Source of the DNA: Saccharothrix sp. NRRL B-16348
Lineage (GTDB): Bacteria; Actinomycetota; Actinomycetes; Mycobacteriales; Pseudonocardiaceae
Assembly: GCF_001280085.1 (NCBI RefSeq)
Contig: NZ_LGED01000244.1
Location: forward strand, 110,145-174,144
Reading direction: 5' to 3'
Length of the DNA: 64,000 nucleotides
The translations under genes were made by a program, and so were the position numbers. Below are positions 1 through 7,853 of this stretch, one piece after another (the first letter of the stretch is position 1; each line of letters begins with the position of its first letter). The notes below the pieces were generated by a model. It did no database searches. It saw only the letters and a program-made list of their open reading frames with translations, and was not told the origin of the DNA.

Positions 1-182
1 GCGATCTGCACCCACTCGTGCAGCTTGTCGAGCACTTCGCGGACCAGGATGACCACCTGGGTCCGCTCGTCGTCCTCGTCGTACTGCTCGAAGTTGAACA
101 GGATCCTGATCTCGTCCTCGTTCTCCGCGATCACGTCATAGGTGTCGTGCACGTATGCGGCGAGGTCGCCCCAAGTGGCCAT
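1..182 (-). CDS. Partial gene, possible YbjN/CesT-like chaperone-fold protein (N-terminal 60 residues only)
   Basis: The gene runs leftward off the window edge, so only about 60 residues are visible. It starts with ATG (MATWGDLAAYVHDTYDVI) and is acidic and hydrophilic, with a helix, a beta-strand-like ILFNF segment and a second helix (VVILVREVLDKLHEW). This layout resembles the small actinobacterial proteins assigned to the type III secretion chaperone/YbjN-like fold, but the assignment rests on general appearance only. The next gene upstream (TetR, also leftward) ends 4 bases before this start, so the two may be co-transcribed. The function is not known. Confidence 0.6.
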   Translation of the reverse strand, partial: MATWGDLAAYVHDTYDVIAENEDEIRILFNFEQYDEDDERTQVVILVREVLDKLHEWVQI

Positions 183-186
183 GCGA

Positions 187-735
187 TCACCCTACGGGCG
201 CGACCGCCGCCCACACCGCATCACCGACCAGATCCGCCGCCTCGGCCAGGTCGAGCGCGCCCATCAGGTGCCGCCGGGCGCACTCGTGCGCGGGCCCCAT
301 CACCACGGCGTCCAACGCCCACAACGGGATCTCGCGCAACTCGCCCGCCGCCATGCGTGCCGCGAACCAGCGGGCGACCGGCTCGAACACCTCCGCCTTC
401 ACCGCCGGATCGGCGGTCGACGGCGCGGCGTAGAGGAACCTCGCCCGGCCGGGGTGCTCGGCGACCCACCCCAGGTACCGCGCCACCACCGCCCGCACGG
501 CCTTCTCCGCGTCGCCGAGGTCCAGCGCGGGCGCCATCGCCGCCACGCAGTGCGCGAAGCTCTCCCCGTACAGCACGGCGAACACGCCGGCCCGGCTGCC
601 GAAGTGGTGGTACACGCTGCCGTTGGACACCCCGGAACGGGCGGTCAGCGCGCTGATCGTGACCGCGTCCAGCCCTCCCTCGTCGACCAGCGCGAGGGCC
701 GCGTCGAGCACTGCCCGCTGACCAGTCGATCTCAC
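187..735 (-). CDS. TetR/AcrR family transcriptional regulator
   Basis: A 182-aa one-component repressor. The N-terminal helix-turn-helix lies at about residues 5-50 (AVTISALTARSGVSNGSVYHHF, shown here only to mark the recognition helix around SNGSVYHHFGS). The C-terminal part is helical and ligand-binding and has no recognisable ligand signature. The GTG start at 735 is chosen because the HTH must begin near the N terminus; the same frame stays open far upstream, but that stretch is antisense to the neighbouring ligase gene. It is divergent from the acyl-CoA ligase gene, with 45 bases between the starts. A perfect inverted repeat lies in that gap, so it probably represses both itself and the ligase, perhaps in response to an acyl-CoA. 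That ligand is inference. Confidence 0.9.
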   Translation of the reverse strand: MRSTGQRAVLDAALALVDEGGLDAVTISALTARSGVSNGSVYHHFGSRAGVFAVLYGESFAHCVAAMAPALDLGDAEKAVRAVVARYLGWVAEHPGRARFLYAAPSTADPAVKAEVFEPVARWFAARMAAGELREIPLWALDAVVMGPAHECARRHLMGALDLAEAADLVGDAVWAAVAPVG

Positions 736-740
736 GGGGT

Positions 741-755
741 TAGAGTACCGCTCTA
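741..755. promoter_or_regulatory. Candidate TetR operator
   Basis: TAGAG-TACCG-CTCTA is a perfect 5-bp inverted repeat with a 5-bp spacer, extended on the right by a second CTCTAGAG palindrome. It lies between the divergent tetR and acyl-CoA ligase starts. Its position and symmetry fit a TetR dimer site; no binding is shown. Confidence 0.6.
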
Positions 756-780
756 GAGCGTCGCTCCTCAGGAGGTCACC

Positions 781-2388
781 GTGGCCCGTTCCATTCCCGA
801 TCTGCTGCGTGAACGCGTGCGCGAGACCCCGGACGCCGAGGCGCTGCGCCACCGCACCGGCGACACGTGGACGTCGCTGACCTGGGCCGAGGTCGGCGAG
901 CACGTGCGCAGGCGGGCGCTGGGCTTCCGCGCGCTCGGCGTGCGGGACGAGGCACGGGTCGCGATCATGGCGGCCACCAGCGTGGACTGGATCCTCACCG
1001 ACCTGGCCGTGCTCGCGGCGGGCGGCGTGACGACGACCATCTACCCCAGCAGCACGCCGGACGTCGTGGCGCACATCGTCCGCGACTCGGAGAGCGTGCT
1101 CGTGGTGGCCGACCCTGAGGTGGCGGGCAAGGTCGACGCGAAGGTCGTCACGCCGGACTGGGAGCCCGACGAGGTCGACGGCGACTACGACGCGATGGTG
1201 GACGAGCTCACGCCGGACCGGCTGGCCACGTTGATCTACACGTCGGGCACGACCGGCACGCCCAAGGGCGTCGAGCTGACGCACGACAACTGGCTCTACA
1301 CCGCCGAGGCGATCCGCGAGCTGGGCGTGCTGACGCCGCAGGACCTGCACTTCCTGTGGCTGCCGATGTCCCACGCGTTCGGCAAGGTGCTCCAGGTCGG
1401 CATGCTCGCGACCGGCGTGCCCACCGCCGTGGACGGCGACGTGGACCGGATCGCGGCCAACCTGCTCGAGCTGCGGCCCACCGTGGTGGCCGCCGCGCCG
1501 CGGATCTTCGAGAAGATCCACCAGCGGGTCGTGGCGTCCATGCGCGAGGCGGGCGGGGTGAAGGCGAAGCTGTTCGACTGGGCGTTGGCGGTGGCCGAGC
1601 ACCCGGAGTGGACGGTGCGGCGCAAGATCGCCGACAAGCTCGTGTTCAGCAAGCTGCGGGAGCGGGTCGGCGGGCGGATCAAGTACTTCGTGTCCGGCTC
1701 CGCGCCGCTGTCGCGCCCGGTCGGCGAGTTCTTCGACCGCGCGGGCATCACGATCCTGGAGGGCTACGGCCTGACCGAGTCGTCGGCGGCGTCGTTCGTG
1801 AACCGGCCCGGCGCGAACAAGCTCGGCACCGTCGGCAAGCCGCTGGTCGGCACCGAGGTCCGCATCGCCGACGACGGCGAGGTGCTGATCGGCGGGCGCG
1901 GCATCATGCGCGGGTACCGCGGGCTGCCCGAGGAGACCGCCGAGACGTTGCGCGACGGCTGGCTGCACACCGGCGACATCGGCGAGCTGGACGAGGCCGG
2001 CCGGCTGCGCATCACCGACCGGAAGAAGGAGCTGATCAAGACCTCCGGCGGCAAGTACGTCGCGCCGCAGGCGGTCGAGGGCCTGGTCAAGGCGGGCAGC
2101 CCGTACATCGGCAACGTGCTCGTGCACGGCGACGGCCGCAACTACTGCGTCGCGCTGGTGACCATCGACGCCGACCTCGCGCCCGCGGGGCTGGACGCGG
2201 ACGCCGAGGTGGGACGGGCGGTCGAGGCGGCGAACGCGAAGTTGGCGCGGCACGAGACGATCAAGAAGTTCGCCGTGCTGCCGAAGGACTTCTCGGTGGA
2301 CGACGGCACGCTCACCGCGAGCCTGAAGATGCGGCGCAAGGAGATCGAGGGCCGCTACAAGGACGTGCTGGACGGCTTGTACTCCTGA
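781..2388 (+). CDS. Long-chain acyl-CoA synthetase (AMP-forming, FadD-like)
   Basis: A 535-aa cytosolic class I adenylate-forming enzyme. It activates a fatty acid to acyl-AMP and then to acyl-CoA. The A3 phosphate-binding loop is at about residues 147-160 (YTSGTTGTPKG), A5 is YGLTESSA at about 330, A7 is GWLHTGDIG at about 395, and the A8/A10 region has DRKKELIKTSGGKYVAP. This long-chain signature resembles mycobacterial FadD15-type ligases, though it is shorter than the typical 600 aa. The GTG start follows a good AGGAGG ribosome site. It sits beside a divergent TetR gene, so fatty-acid-responsive control is likely. Its 3' end overlaps the convergent DUF998 gene by 34 bp. Confidence 0.93.
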   Translation: MARSIPDLLRERVRETPDAEALRHRTGDTWTSLTWAEVGEHVRRRALGFRALGVRDEARVAIMAATSVDWILTDLAVLAAGGVTTTIYPSSTPDVVAHIVRDSESVLVVADPEVAGKVDAKVVTPDWEPDEVDGDYDAMVDELTPDRLATLIYTSGTTGTPKGVELTHDNWLYTAEAIRELGVLTPQDLHFLWLPMSHAFGKVLQVGMLATGVPTAVDGDVDRIAANLLELRPTVVAAAPRIFEKIHQRVVASMREAGGVKAKLFDWALAVAEHPEWTVRRKIADKLVFSKLRERVGGRIKYFVSGSAPLSRPVGEFFDRAGITILEGYGLTESSAASFVNRPGANKLGTVGKPLVGTEVRIADDGEVLIGGRGIMRGYRGLPEETAETLRDGWLHTGDIGELDEAGRLRITDRKKELIKTSGGKYVAPQAVEGLVKAGSPYIGNVLVHGDGRNYCVALVTIDADLAPAGLDADAEVGRAVEAANAKLARHETIKKFAVLPKDFSVDDGTLTASLKMRRKEIEGRYKDVLDGLYS

Positions 2389-3143
2389 GCTTGGAAGTCC
2401 TGGGTTTCGCGCTCTCGGCTCTCGTGCACGTCGGTTTCGTTCTCTCGGGTTTCGTTCTCGTGGACGGTCAGGGTGGGCCGGTGCGCCACCGCGATGGCCC
2501 ACACGCCCGCCACCAGCACGGCCACCACCTCGGTCAGCACCAGCAGCCGCTCCACGTACCCGAGCGGGATCACCCGCCACCAGGACGTGCCCACGACCGC
2601 GTTCACGCCGATCGCGTACAGGATCGGCGTGAACGCCAGGGCCGACAGCACACCGAACCGGAACGTCCACCGGGCGTGCGCGCCCCACACCGGATCACGC
2701 CGCCACGGCCGGGCGAGCAGCATCGCGGCGATCGGCAGCGCGATGAACGCCACCAGGCTGCCGAAGCGGTGGATGCTGCCGCTCATGCTCGGCCCGATCG
2801 CCCAGTCGTTCTTGGGGAAGATCACGACCAGCGTCAACCCGACCGACCAGGCCGCGAACGCCACCGAGCCCACCGAGTTCCACTTCGCCACGCCCCGCCA
2901 CACCAGCACGGACAGGATCGCGACCGACCCGAAGACCAGCAGCAGCACACCGGTGTCGAACACCCAGCGCTGCGGCCCGAGGGCGTACTCGCTGATGGTG
3001 CGGCGCAGGTGTCTGGTGGAGTCGCCCAGCCGGTAGACGTCCAGCCCGCCGACGAGGGCGACGGTGAGGACGACGGCGACAGCGCCCGCGAGGGCGACGA
3101 AGCGGGCCGGGGAACGGGTCGGGGCGAGTTCGGCGGTCAGCAC
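2355..3143 (-). CDS. DUF998 family integral membrane protein
   Basis: A 262-aa protein with about six predicted hydrophobic segments, starting with FVALAGAVAVVLTVALVGG after a short cytoplasmic N terminus. The extracytoplasmic TISEYALGP-like segment after the first helix is typical of DUF998. The family has no established biochemical role. The last 40 or so residues form a hydrophilic tail rich in Glu, Asn and Thr (HENETRENETDVHES), encoded by short degenerate repeats of TTTCGTTCTC. That tail runs into the 3' end of the acyl-CoA ligase gene on the other strand, so it may be a late extension. The start is GTG. Confidence 0.8.
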   Translation of the reverse strand: MLTAELAPTRSPARFVALAGAVAVVLTVALVGGLDVYRLGDSTRHLRRTISEYALGPQRWVFDTGVLLLVFGSVAILSVLVWRGVAKWNSVGSVAFAAWSVGLTLVVIFPKNDWAIGPSMSGSIHRFGSLVAFIALPIAAMLLARPWRRDPVWGAHARWTFRFGVLSALAFTPILYAIGVNAVVGTSWWRVIPLGYVERLLVLTEVVAVLVAGVWAIAVAHRPTLTVHENETRENETDVHESRERETQDFQAQEYKPSSTSL

Positions 3144-3537
3144 ACGGGCAGAACGGACGGCGGCCGCAGTGTTGTTCCGGGAGTGGGCGAATCGACAGCT
3201 TGCCGACAGCGGGACACCCGACCGGGCGAAGAATGCAACCTAAGACAACCCCAATCGCATTTCTCACGTTAGCCGGATAAAACGGCCGGCCCGGCGGCGA
3301 CCACGGGTGGGCAGGCGCGGACAGGGGTGGAGAGGGGGCGGTACGGGCGTCGTCACGGAGATCGCCACGGGCGTCGCAGGTGCGGTGTCGTGGACGCGTG
3401 TGGCGTGGGTGGCGGGGGCATGCGTAGCGCGGGGCGTGCGTGGCGCGGGCGTGCGGGGTTGGGCACGGGTGGCGGCGGGCGCGGGTGGCGGGCGCGGTTA
3501 GCGCGGGCGTAGGCGTCGCGGGCGCGGTGGGGCGGGG
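3144..3537. other. Intergenic region with a G-rich (+) / C-rich (-) degenerate low-complexity tract
   Basis: No gene is supported here. Bases 3144-3290 are the upstream region of the DUF998 gene. Bases about 3300-3537 are a degenerate run of GTGGCGGGCGCGG-like words with very few C-free interruptions on the minus strand. Leftward transcripts leaving the LacI gene would therefore be C-rich and G-poor, which is the composition expected of a Rho-dependent termination zone. That function is inferred from composition only. Confidence 0.5.
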
Positions 3538-4524
3538 TCAGCTGGACTGGCGGACCACCAGCGTGGGCGCGAACACGACGGAGCTGACCGGGCGGTCCGG
3601 GCGTTCGACCCGCTCCACCAGCAGCCGCGCCATCTCGGCGGCCATGTCCTCCACCGGTTGGCGCACCGTGGTCAGCGGCGGGTCGCACTCGACGGCTGGG
3701 CTGCTGTCGTCGAAGCCGACCACCTTGACGTCCTCGGGCACCCGCCGCCCGCCGCCGCGCAGCACCGGCAGCGCGCCGGTCGCCATCAGGTCCGAGGCGA
3801 CGAACAGGCCGTCGACGTCCACGTCCCGCAGTCGCCGTGCCGCCTCGGCGCCGCCCTCGCGGGAGAAGTCGCCCTCCACCACCACCGGCTCGGGCAGGCC
3901 GTGCCGGGCCGCCGCCTCGCGGAAGCCGCGCAGCCGGTCCTGGCCGGCGGGCGTCTCGAGGGGGCCGGTGATGGTGGCCAGCCGTCGGCAACCCGAGGCG
4001 ACGAGGTGGTCGGCGGCCAGCGCCGCGCCGGCGGCCTGGTCGACGTCGACGTAGGTGATCGACATCGGCCGGACCGGGCGGGCGGCCAGGACGACCGGCA
4101 GGTTCGACTCGATCAGCTGCCGCGGCAGCGGGTCGGCGTCGTGGGTGTGGATCAGGATCACGCCGTCCAGCCTGCGTTGCCGGATGTCGTCCACCACCTC
4201 GCGGTGGTCGCCCGTGGTCAGCACCAGTTGCACGCCGAGCGGCCGGATCACCGGCAGCACGCCGCTTACCACCCGGCCGAAGTACGGGTCGTGCAGGGTG
4301 CGCCCCTCGTCGGGCAGGACGAGCCCGATGGCGCCTGCCCTGCGGGTGACGAGCGAACGCGCCGCGCGGTTGGGCGTGTACCCGGTCGTGGAGATCGCCT
4401 TCTCCACGACTTGGCGCAGCTCACGGTCCACCGTGGCGACCCCGTTGACGACCCGGGACACCGTGGCCCGGGAAACCCCCGCGATCCGCGCGACCTCTTC
4501 CAACGTGACTGGTCTGCGGTCCAC
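3538..4524 (-). CDS. LacI family transcriptional repressor of the glucanase operon
   Basis: A 328-aa regulator. The HTH is at residues 6-27 (VTLEEVARIAGVSRATVSRV) with the hinge helix region NRAARSL at about 50. The periplasmic-binding-protein-like sensor domain spans about 65-328 and ends in the usual GFDDSSPAVECDPPLTTV region. The GTG start at 4524 places the HTH correctly; the frame is open upstream but overlaps the GH16 gene region. It lies 55 bp downstream of the GH16 gene in the same direction and is probably the last gene of that operon. Two identical palindromes bracket the operon promoter at 7586-7685, so autoregulated repression relieved by a glucan oligosaccharide is a reasonable inference. 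Confidence 0.92.
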   Translation of the reverse strand: MDRRPVTLEEVARIAGVSRATVSRVVNGVATVDRELRQVVEKAISTTGYTPNRAARSLVTRRAGAIGLVLPDEGRTLHDPYFGRVVSGVLPVIRPLGVQLVLTTGDHREVVDDIRQRRLDGVILIHTHDADPLPRQLIESNLPVVLAARPVRPMSITYVDVDQAAGAALAADHLVASGCRRLATITGPLETPAGQDRLRGFREAAARHGLPEPVVVEGDFSREGGAEAARRLRDVDVDGLFVASDLMATGALPVLRGGGRRVPEDVKVVGFDDSSPAVECDPPLTTVRQPVEDMAAEMARLLVERVERPDRPVSSVVFAPTLVVRQSS

Positions 4525-4579
4525 GTCAGCCTTTATACCGGGAGGTGCGGCCCCACCGAGGCGGGACCGCACCCGCCCG

Positions 4580-6289
4580 TCACTGGTAGACGCGGACGTA
4601 GTCGACCAGCATGCGCTGCGGGAAGACCGTGGTGGCGTCCGGTGGACCGGGCCAGTCACCGCCCACCGCGTTGTTGAGCAGGATGAAGAACGGCTTGTCG
4701 AACACCCAAGGGCCCCGGGTCGCCTCCACCGTCGCCTTGTCGATGGTGAGCACGGTCACGTCGTCGATGCCGAACACCATGCCCTTGCTGTTCCAGTCGA
4801 CCCGGAACAGGTGGAACGCGTTCGCGTAGTCCTGGCCGATGTCCCGGACCTGCCCGATCCCGCCGCCGCCGAAGTACGCCGGGCCGTGGATCGTCTGGTA
4901 CGCGGTGTTCGGCTCGCGGCCCAGGTGCTCCATGATGTCGATCTCACCGCTCGCGGGCCACGGGGTGCCCTTGAAGATGTCGTTGCCGAGCATCCAGAAC
5001 GCGGGCCACAGGCCCTTGGTGCCCGACACGCGGACGCGGGCCTCGAACCGGCCGTACGTCCACGACGCCTTGCCCTCGGTGATGAGCCTGGCCGACGTGT
5101 ACTGGCACGTGCCGGAGCCGCTGACCGGGTCGACCGGGCACGCCGCCCCCGGCGTGACCTCGCGCCTGGCCTCCAGCACCATGTTGCCGTTGCCGTCGGT
5201 GAACGCGTTGCGGTTGTCGGTGTAGTACTGCAGCTCCGCGTTCTGCCCGGTGCCGACCTCCGGCCGCCACTTGCCCGCGTCCGGCCTCGTGCCCGCGGGC
5301 GCGTTGAACTCGTCGCTCCACACCAGCCGCAGCGGGTTGCCCGGGTCCGGCGCCTGCGGCGGTGGCGGCGTGGGGCTGCCGCCGGTGCCGTAGACCTGGA
5401 ACTCCCACAGCGAGTAGCCGTACTGCCCGCTGCGCTTGGTCAGGTTCACCCGGACGTAGCGGCCCGTGCCGCTCACCGTGAACGTCTGCTTGAAGCCGGT
5501 GCCGTTGGTGACGGTGTGGATCGTGGTCCAGCTCGACGCGGTGGCCGACGTCTGGATCTCGAACCCGCTGGCGAACGCCGGGTCCCACTGCAGCACGACC
5601 TTGCCGACCTGCGCGGTCGCCCCGAGGTCGACGTAGATCCAGCCCGGGTCGACCCAGCCGGTGGTGGCGTTGGTGGCCCAGCGGGTGGCCGGGTTGTGGT
5701 CCAGCGCCTTGGCGGGCGTGCACTGCGGGCACGCGCCGTCGTCCTGGAACGACGAGGCGAACGCGGGCTTGTTGTAGGACAGCAGCTGCTCACCGGGTGG
5801 GTTGCCGCCCGTGCCGGTGCGCACGGCGAACTCCCACAGCGACACGCCGTACTGCGTGGCGCGGGCCGTGGTGTGGACCCGGACGTAGCGGCCCGTGCCG
5901 GTGAAGGTGATGTTCTGCGTGCCACCCGTGCCGGTGGTGGTCTGGTGGACGGTCGTCCACGCCGTGCCGTCGGCCGAGACCTGGAGCTGGAACGCCGTCG
6001 CGTACGCGGCCTCCCACTGCAGGGTCGCGCCGCAGACGTCCCGGCTCGCGCCCAGGTCGACCCGCAGCCACTGCGGGTCGCTGAACGCGCTGGACCAGCG
6101 GGTGCCCGCGTTGCCGTCGACCGCCGAGGCGGCCGTGAACGGGCTGCCCGGCTCCACCGACGACGCGGTGACCGGTGCGTTCAGCGCCGCGTTGGCCGTG
6201 CCGCATTCGGCCGCCTGGACCGCGTTCACCGGCGCGATCAGTGCGGTGATCAGGGCGAACGCCGCGCCGAGCCTGATCGGTGCTCTCAT
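4580..6289 (-). CDS. Secreted GH16 beta-1,3-glucanase (laminarinase-type) with two F5/8 type C (CBM32-like) domains
   Basis: A 569-aa extracellular enzyme. It has a signal peptide at 1-27 (cleavage after AVQA), a first discoidin/CBM32-like domain at about 30-160, a second at about 175-300, a Pro-rich linker (GSPTPPPPQAPDP) and a GH16 catalytic domain at about 318-569. The catalytic motif GEIDIMEHLG is at about residue 450 and supplies the nucleophile and acid/base glutamates. The family hydrolyses beta-1,3- or mixed beta-glucans in the cell wall of fungi or plants. The ATG start overlaps the stop of the upstream gene (ATGA), so the two are translationally coupled. The first F5/8C domain closely resembles the one in the upstream DUF1996 protein, suggesting domain duplication. 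Confidence 0.93.
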   Translation of the reverse strand: MRAPIRLGAAFALITALIAPVNAVQAAECGTANAALNAPVTASSVEPGSPFTAASAVDGNAGTRWSSAFSDPQWLRVDLGASRDVCGATLQWEAAYATAFQLQVSADGTAWTTVHQTTTGTGGTQNITFTGTGRYVRVHTTARATQYGVSLWEFAVRTGTGGNPPGEQLLSYNKPAFASSFQDDGACPQCTPAKALDHNPATRWATNATTGWVDPGWIYVDLGATAQVGKVVLQWDPAFASGFEIQTSATASSWTTIHTVTNGTGFKQTFTVSGTGRYVRVNLTKRSGQYGYSLWEFQVYGTGGSPTPPPPQAPDPGNPLRLVWSDEFNAPAGTRPDAGKWRPEVGTGQNAELQYYTDNRNAFTDGNGNMVLEARREVTPGAACPVDPVSGSGTCQYTSARLITEGKASWTYGRFEARVRVSGTKGLWPAFWMLGNDIFKGTPWPASGEIDIMEHLGREPNTAYQTIHGPAYFGGGGIGQVRDIGQDYANAFHLFRVDWNSKGMVFGIDDVTVLTIDKATVEATRGPWVFDKPFFILLNNAVGGDWPGPPDATTVFPQRMLVDYVRVYQ

Positions 6290-7548
6290 GGGCGGCCGTC
6301 CGCGCCGCACTTGATGATCGGGTTGATGCAGTCGCGCACCCGGCGGGCGAGTTCCGCCTCCGGCCACGCGTTGAAGAAGTCGCCGTGCATGGTGAACCCG
6401 GCGCCGGAGGCCAGCCGGAACCGCGACGGGTCGCCGCTCACCGGGTAGCGCAGCACCTGGCGCAGCTTCGGCACCGGCACCGGGTGGGTCGCCGGGCAGT
6501 CCGCGTTGACCGGGTACGCCATGTGGCTCTTGTGGTCCGGCGCGTCCAGGTCGCGGCCGTTCCAGCACTGCGGGAAGTCCAGGTAGGACTCCAGCATGGT
6601 GCCCGCCGGGCAGTTCACGAAGTCCTTGGACGCGCCGACGTGGCCGGCGTGCAGGCAGGACCAGCGCGAGATCGTGCTCGCGTCGGGCTGGGTGGCCTTG
6701 GCGTTGCCGGCGACGATCCGCAGGCCGAGCGGGAACGGCTGGATGCGGGCGATCACGTCGTCGCGCACGCCTTCGCCGAGGTAGTAGAAGGTGGTGCCGG
6801 TGGGTTCGACGGGCTGGTTGTCCGCGTACAGGGTGGGCACCCAGTAGGAGGACAGGTCGACGCCCGGGTTGCAGTTGCTCGTGCCGGCGAGCAGCGACTG
6901 GACGGTGGAGTGGGCGTTGGTGGTGGTGTTGCCGAAGAAGCTGTGCATGTGCGACGCGCCGGGGAGGTTGGGCGCGACGATCGGGTCGTCCGGGAGGCGG
7001 TGGCTGTACGGGCAGTCCGCCAGGAACTCGGCGACCCGCACGATCGGGCCGCTGGAGTTGCGGACGCCGAACACCTGGAACTCCCACAGCGACACGCCGT
7101 ACTGGGTGGCGCGGGCGGTCGTGTAGACGCGGACGAACCGGGTGGTGGCCGCGACGGTCAGGTTCTGCACGCCGACGTTGCCGGACGCGGTGGCGATGGT
7201 GTGCCAGGCGTTGCCGTCGGCGGAGGTCTGGAGCTGGAAGGAGCGCGCGTAGGCGTTCTCCCAGTTCAGGGTGACCTGGCTGATGGCGGTGGACGTGCCG
7301 AGGTCGACCCGGAGCCACTGCGGGTCGGCGGCGGCGCTGGACCAGCGGGTGCCGGCGTTGCCGTCGACGGCGGCGGAGGCGGGCGTGCCGCCGTTCTCGG
7401 TGGAGGAGGCGGCGACGGGTTTGCCCTGGGACAGCAGTTCCGGCGCCGCGGAGGCGGGAGAGGTGACGAAGGTCAGCGCGGACGCGGCCAGGGCCGCGAC
7501 GGCGAGTGTGGTGACCAGACGACGCCATCGGCGAATGGTGGGGATCAC
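6286..7548 (-). CDS. Secreted F5/8 type C domain plus DUF1996 protein
   Basis: A 420-aa secreted protein. A signal peptide with a twin-basic start (RRWRRLVTTLAVAALAAS) is followed by an F5/8 type C domain at about 35-175 (RWSSAAADPQWLRVDLG) and a DUF1996 domain at about 190-415 with conserved HMHSFFGN and SHMAYPV. DUF1996 proteins are common in fungi and actinomycetes and are thought to be polysaccharide-related; no activity is assigned. The GTG start at 7548, just after GGGGAG, is chosen because the inferred transcription start lies near 7598, which rules out the longer ATG at 7599. It is the first gene of an operon with GH16 (4-bp overlap) and then the LacI gene. Joint expression suggests a role in glucan binding or degradation. 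Confidence 0.88.
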   Translation of the reverse strand: MIPTIRRWRRLVTTLAVAALAASALTFVTSPASAAPELLSQGKPVAASSTENGGTPASAAVDGNAGTRWSSAAADPQWLRVDLGTSTAISQVTLNWENAYARSFQLQTSADGNAWHTIATASGNVGVQNLTVAATTRFVRVYTTARATQYGVSLWEFQVFGVRNSSGPIVRVAEFLADCPYSHRLPDDPIVAPNLPGASHMHSFFGNTTTNAHSTVQSLLAGTSNCNPGVDLSSYWVPTLYADNQPVEPTGTTFYYLGEGVRDDVIARIQPFPLGLRIVAGNAKATQPDASTISRWSCLHAGHVGASKDFVNCPAGTMLESYLDFPQCWNGRDLDAPDHKSHMAYPVNADCPATHPVPVPKLRQVLRYPVSGDPSRFRLASGAGFTMHGDFFNAWPEAELARRVRDCINPIIKCGADGRP

Positions 7549-7585
7549 GACTCCCCTTTCGAAGGGCCTTGCGGGGAAGGGTTCA

Positions 7586-7597
7586 GAGAGCGCTCTC
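7586..7597. promoter_or_regulatory. Candidate LacI operator O1
   Basis: GAGAGCGCTCTC is a perfect 12-bp palindrome with the central CG of LacI-family sites. It lies just downstream of the -10 box of the glucanase promoter, where bound repressor would block initiation. Confidence 0.7.
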
Positions 7598-7604
7598 ACA
7601 GCGG

Positions 7605-7633
7605 AACGTAAGACGGCCCCCTGTATCAGTCAA
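7605..7633 (-). promoter_or_regulatory. Promoter of the glucanase operon
   Basis: Read leftward, TTGACT (7633-7628), a 17-bp spacer and TACGTT (7610-7605) form a good housekeeping-type promoter. The transcription start is expected near 7598, giving a leader of about 50 nt to the GTG at 7548. Both copies of the palindrome flank it. Confidence 0.7.
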
Positions 7634-7673
7634 GGAAAGGAGCGAGTTCCGGTCATCCCGTAACACCGCGCCA

Positions 7674-7685
7674 GAGAGCGCTCTC
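7674..7685. promoter_or_regulatory. Candidate LacI operator O2
   Basis: A second GAGAGCGCTCTC palindrome (extended to AGAGAGCGCTCTCT), 88 bp from O1 and upstream of the -35 box. The spacing is about eight helical turns, compatible with loop-type repression. Confidence 0.65.
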
Positions 7686-7690
7686 TGACC

Positions 7691-7848
7691 TGAGCGTTGA
7701 ATTCGGGGTACGCGAACGTAGGACACGCGCGACGTGAACGTAGGACACGCGCGTTCTGAAGGTACGACACGCGCGTTCTGAACGTAGGACTCGCGCGCGT
7801 GTCCTACGTTCGGGACGCGCGTGTCCTGCGTTCGGAACGGGTGAGGTG
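7691..7848. repeat. Repeat array A (GAACGTAGGACACGCGCG family)
   Basis: Four direct units of about 18 bp (7714-7730, 7736-7753, 7758-7775, 7780-7797) meet two inverted units (7794-7811, 7816-7833). The left edge is TGAGCGTTGAATTC, the edge sequence also seen in arrays B and C. The right edge is degenerate and reaches the stop codon of the IPP isomerase gene. The units overlap or abut, so there are no spacers as in CRISPR. Three more arrays of the family lie at 30481-30718, 41039-41164 and 47608-47790. Confidence 0.85.
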
Positions 7849-7853
7849 AACGG

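Noticed and set aside
187..2688. 833-codon minus-strand frame spanning tetR and the acyl-CoA ligase
   Set aside because: Only the last 182 codons encode a real protein (TetR). The rest is antisense to the well-supported ligase and has Arg/Ala/Val-rich composition typical of GC-rich shadow frames.
7549..7599. ATG 7599 as the start of the DUF1996 protein
   Set aside because: The ATG lies at the inferred transcription start and inside an operator; the signal peptide begins after the GTG at 7548.
7691..7848. CRISPR array
   Set aside because: The repeats abut without unique spacers, occur in both orientations, and no cas genes are present (the Cas4-like nuclease belongs to the TM0106 helicase family).
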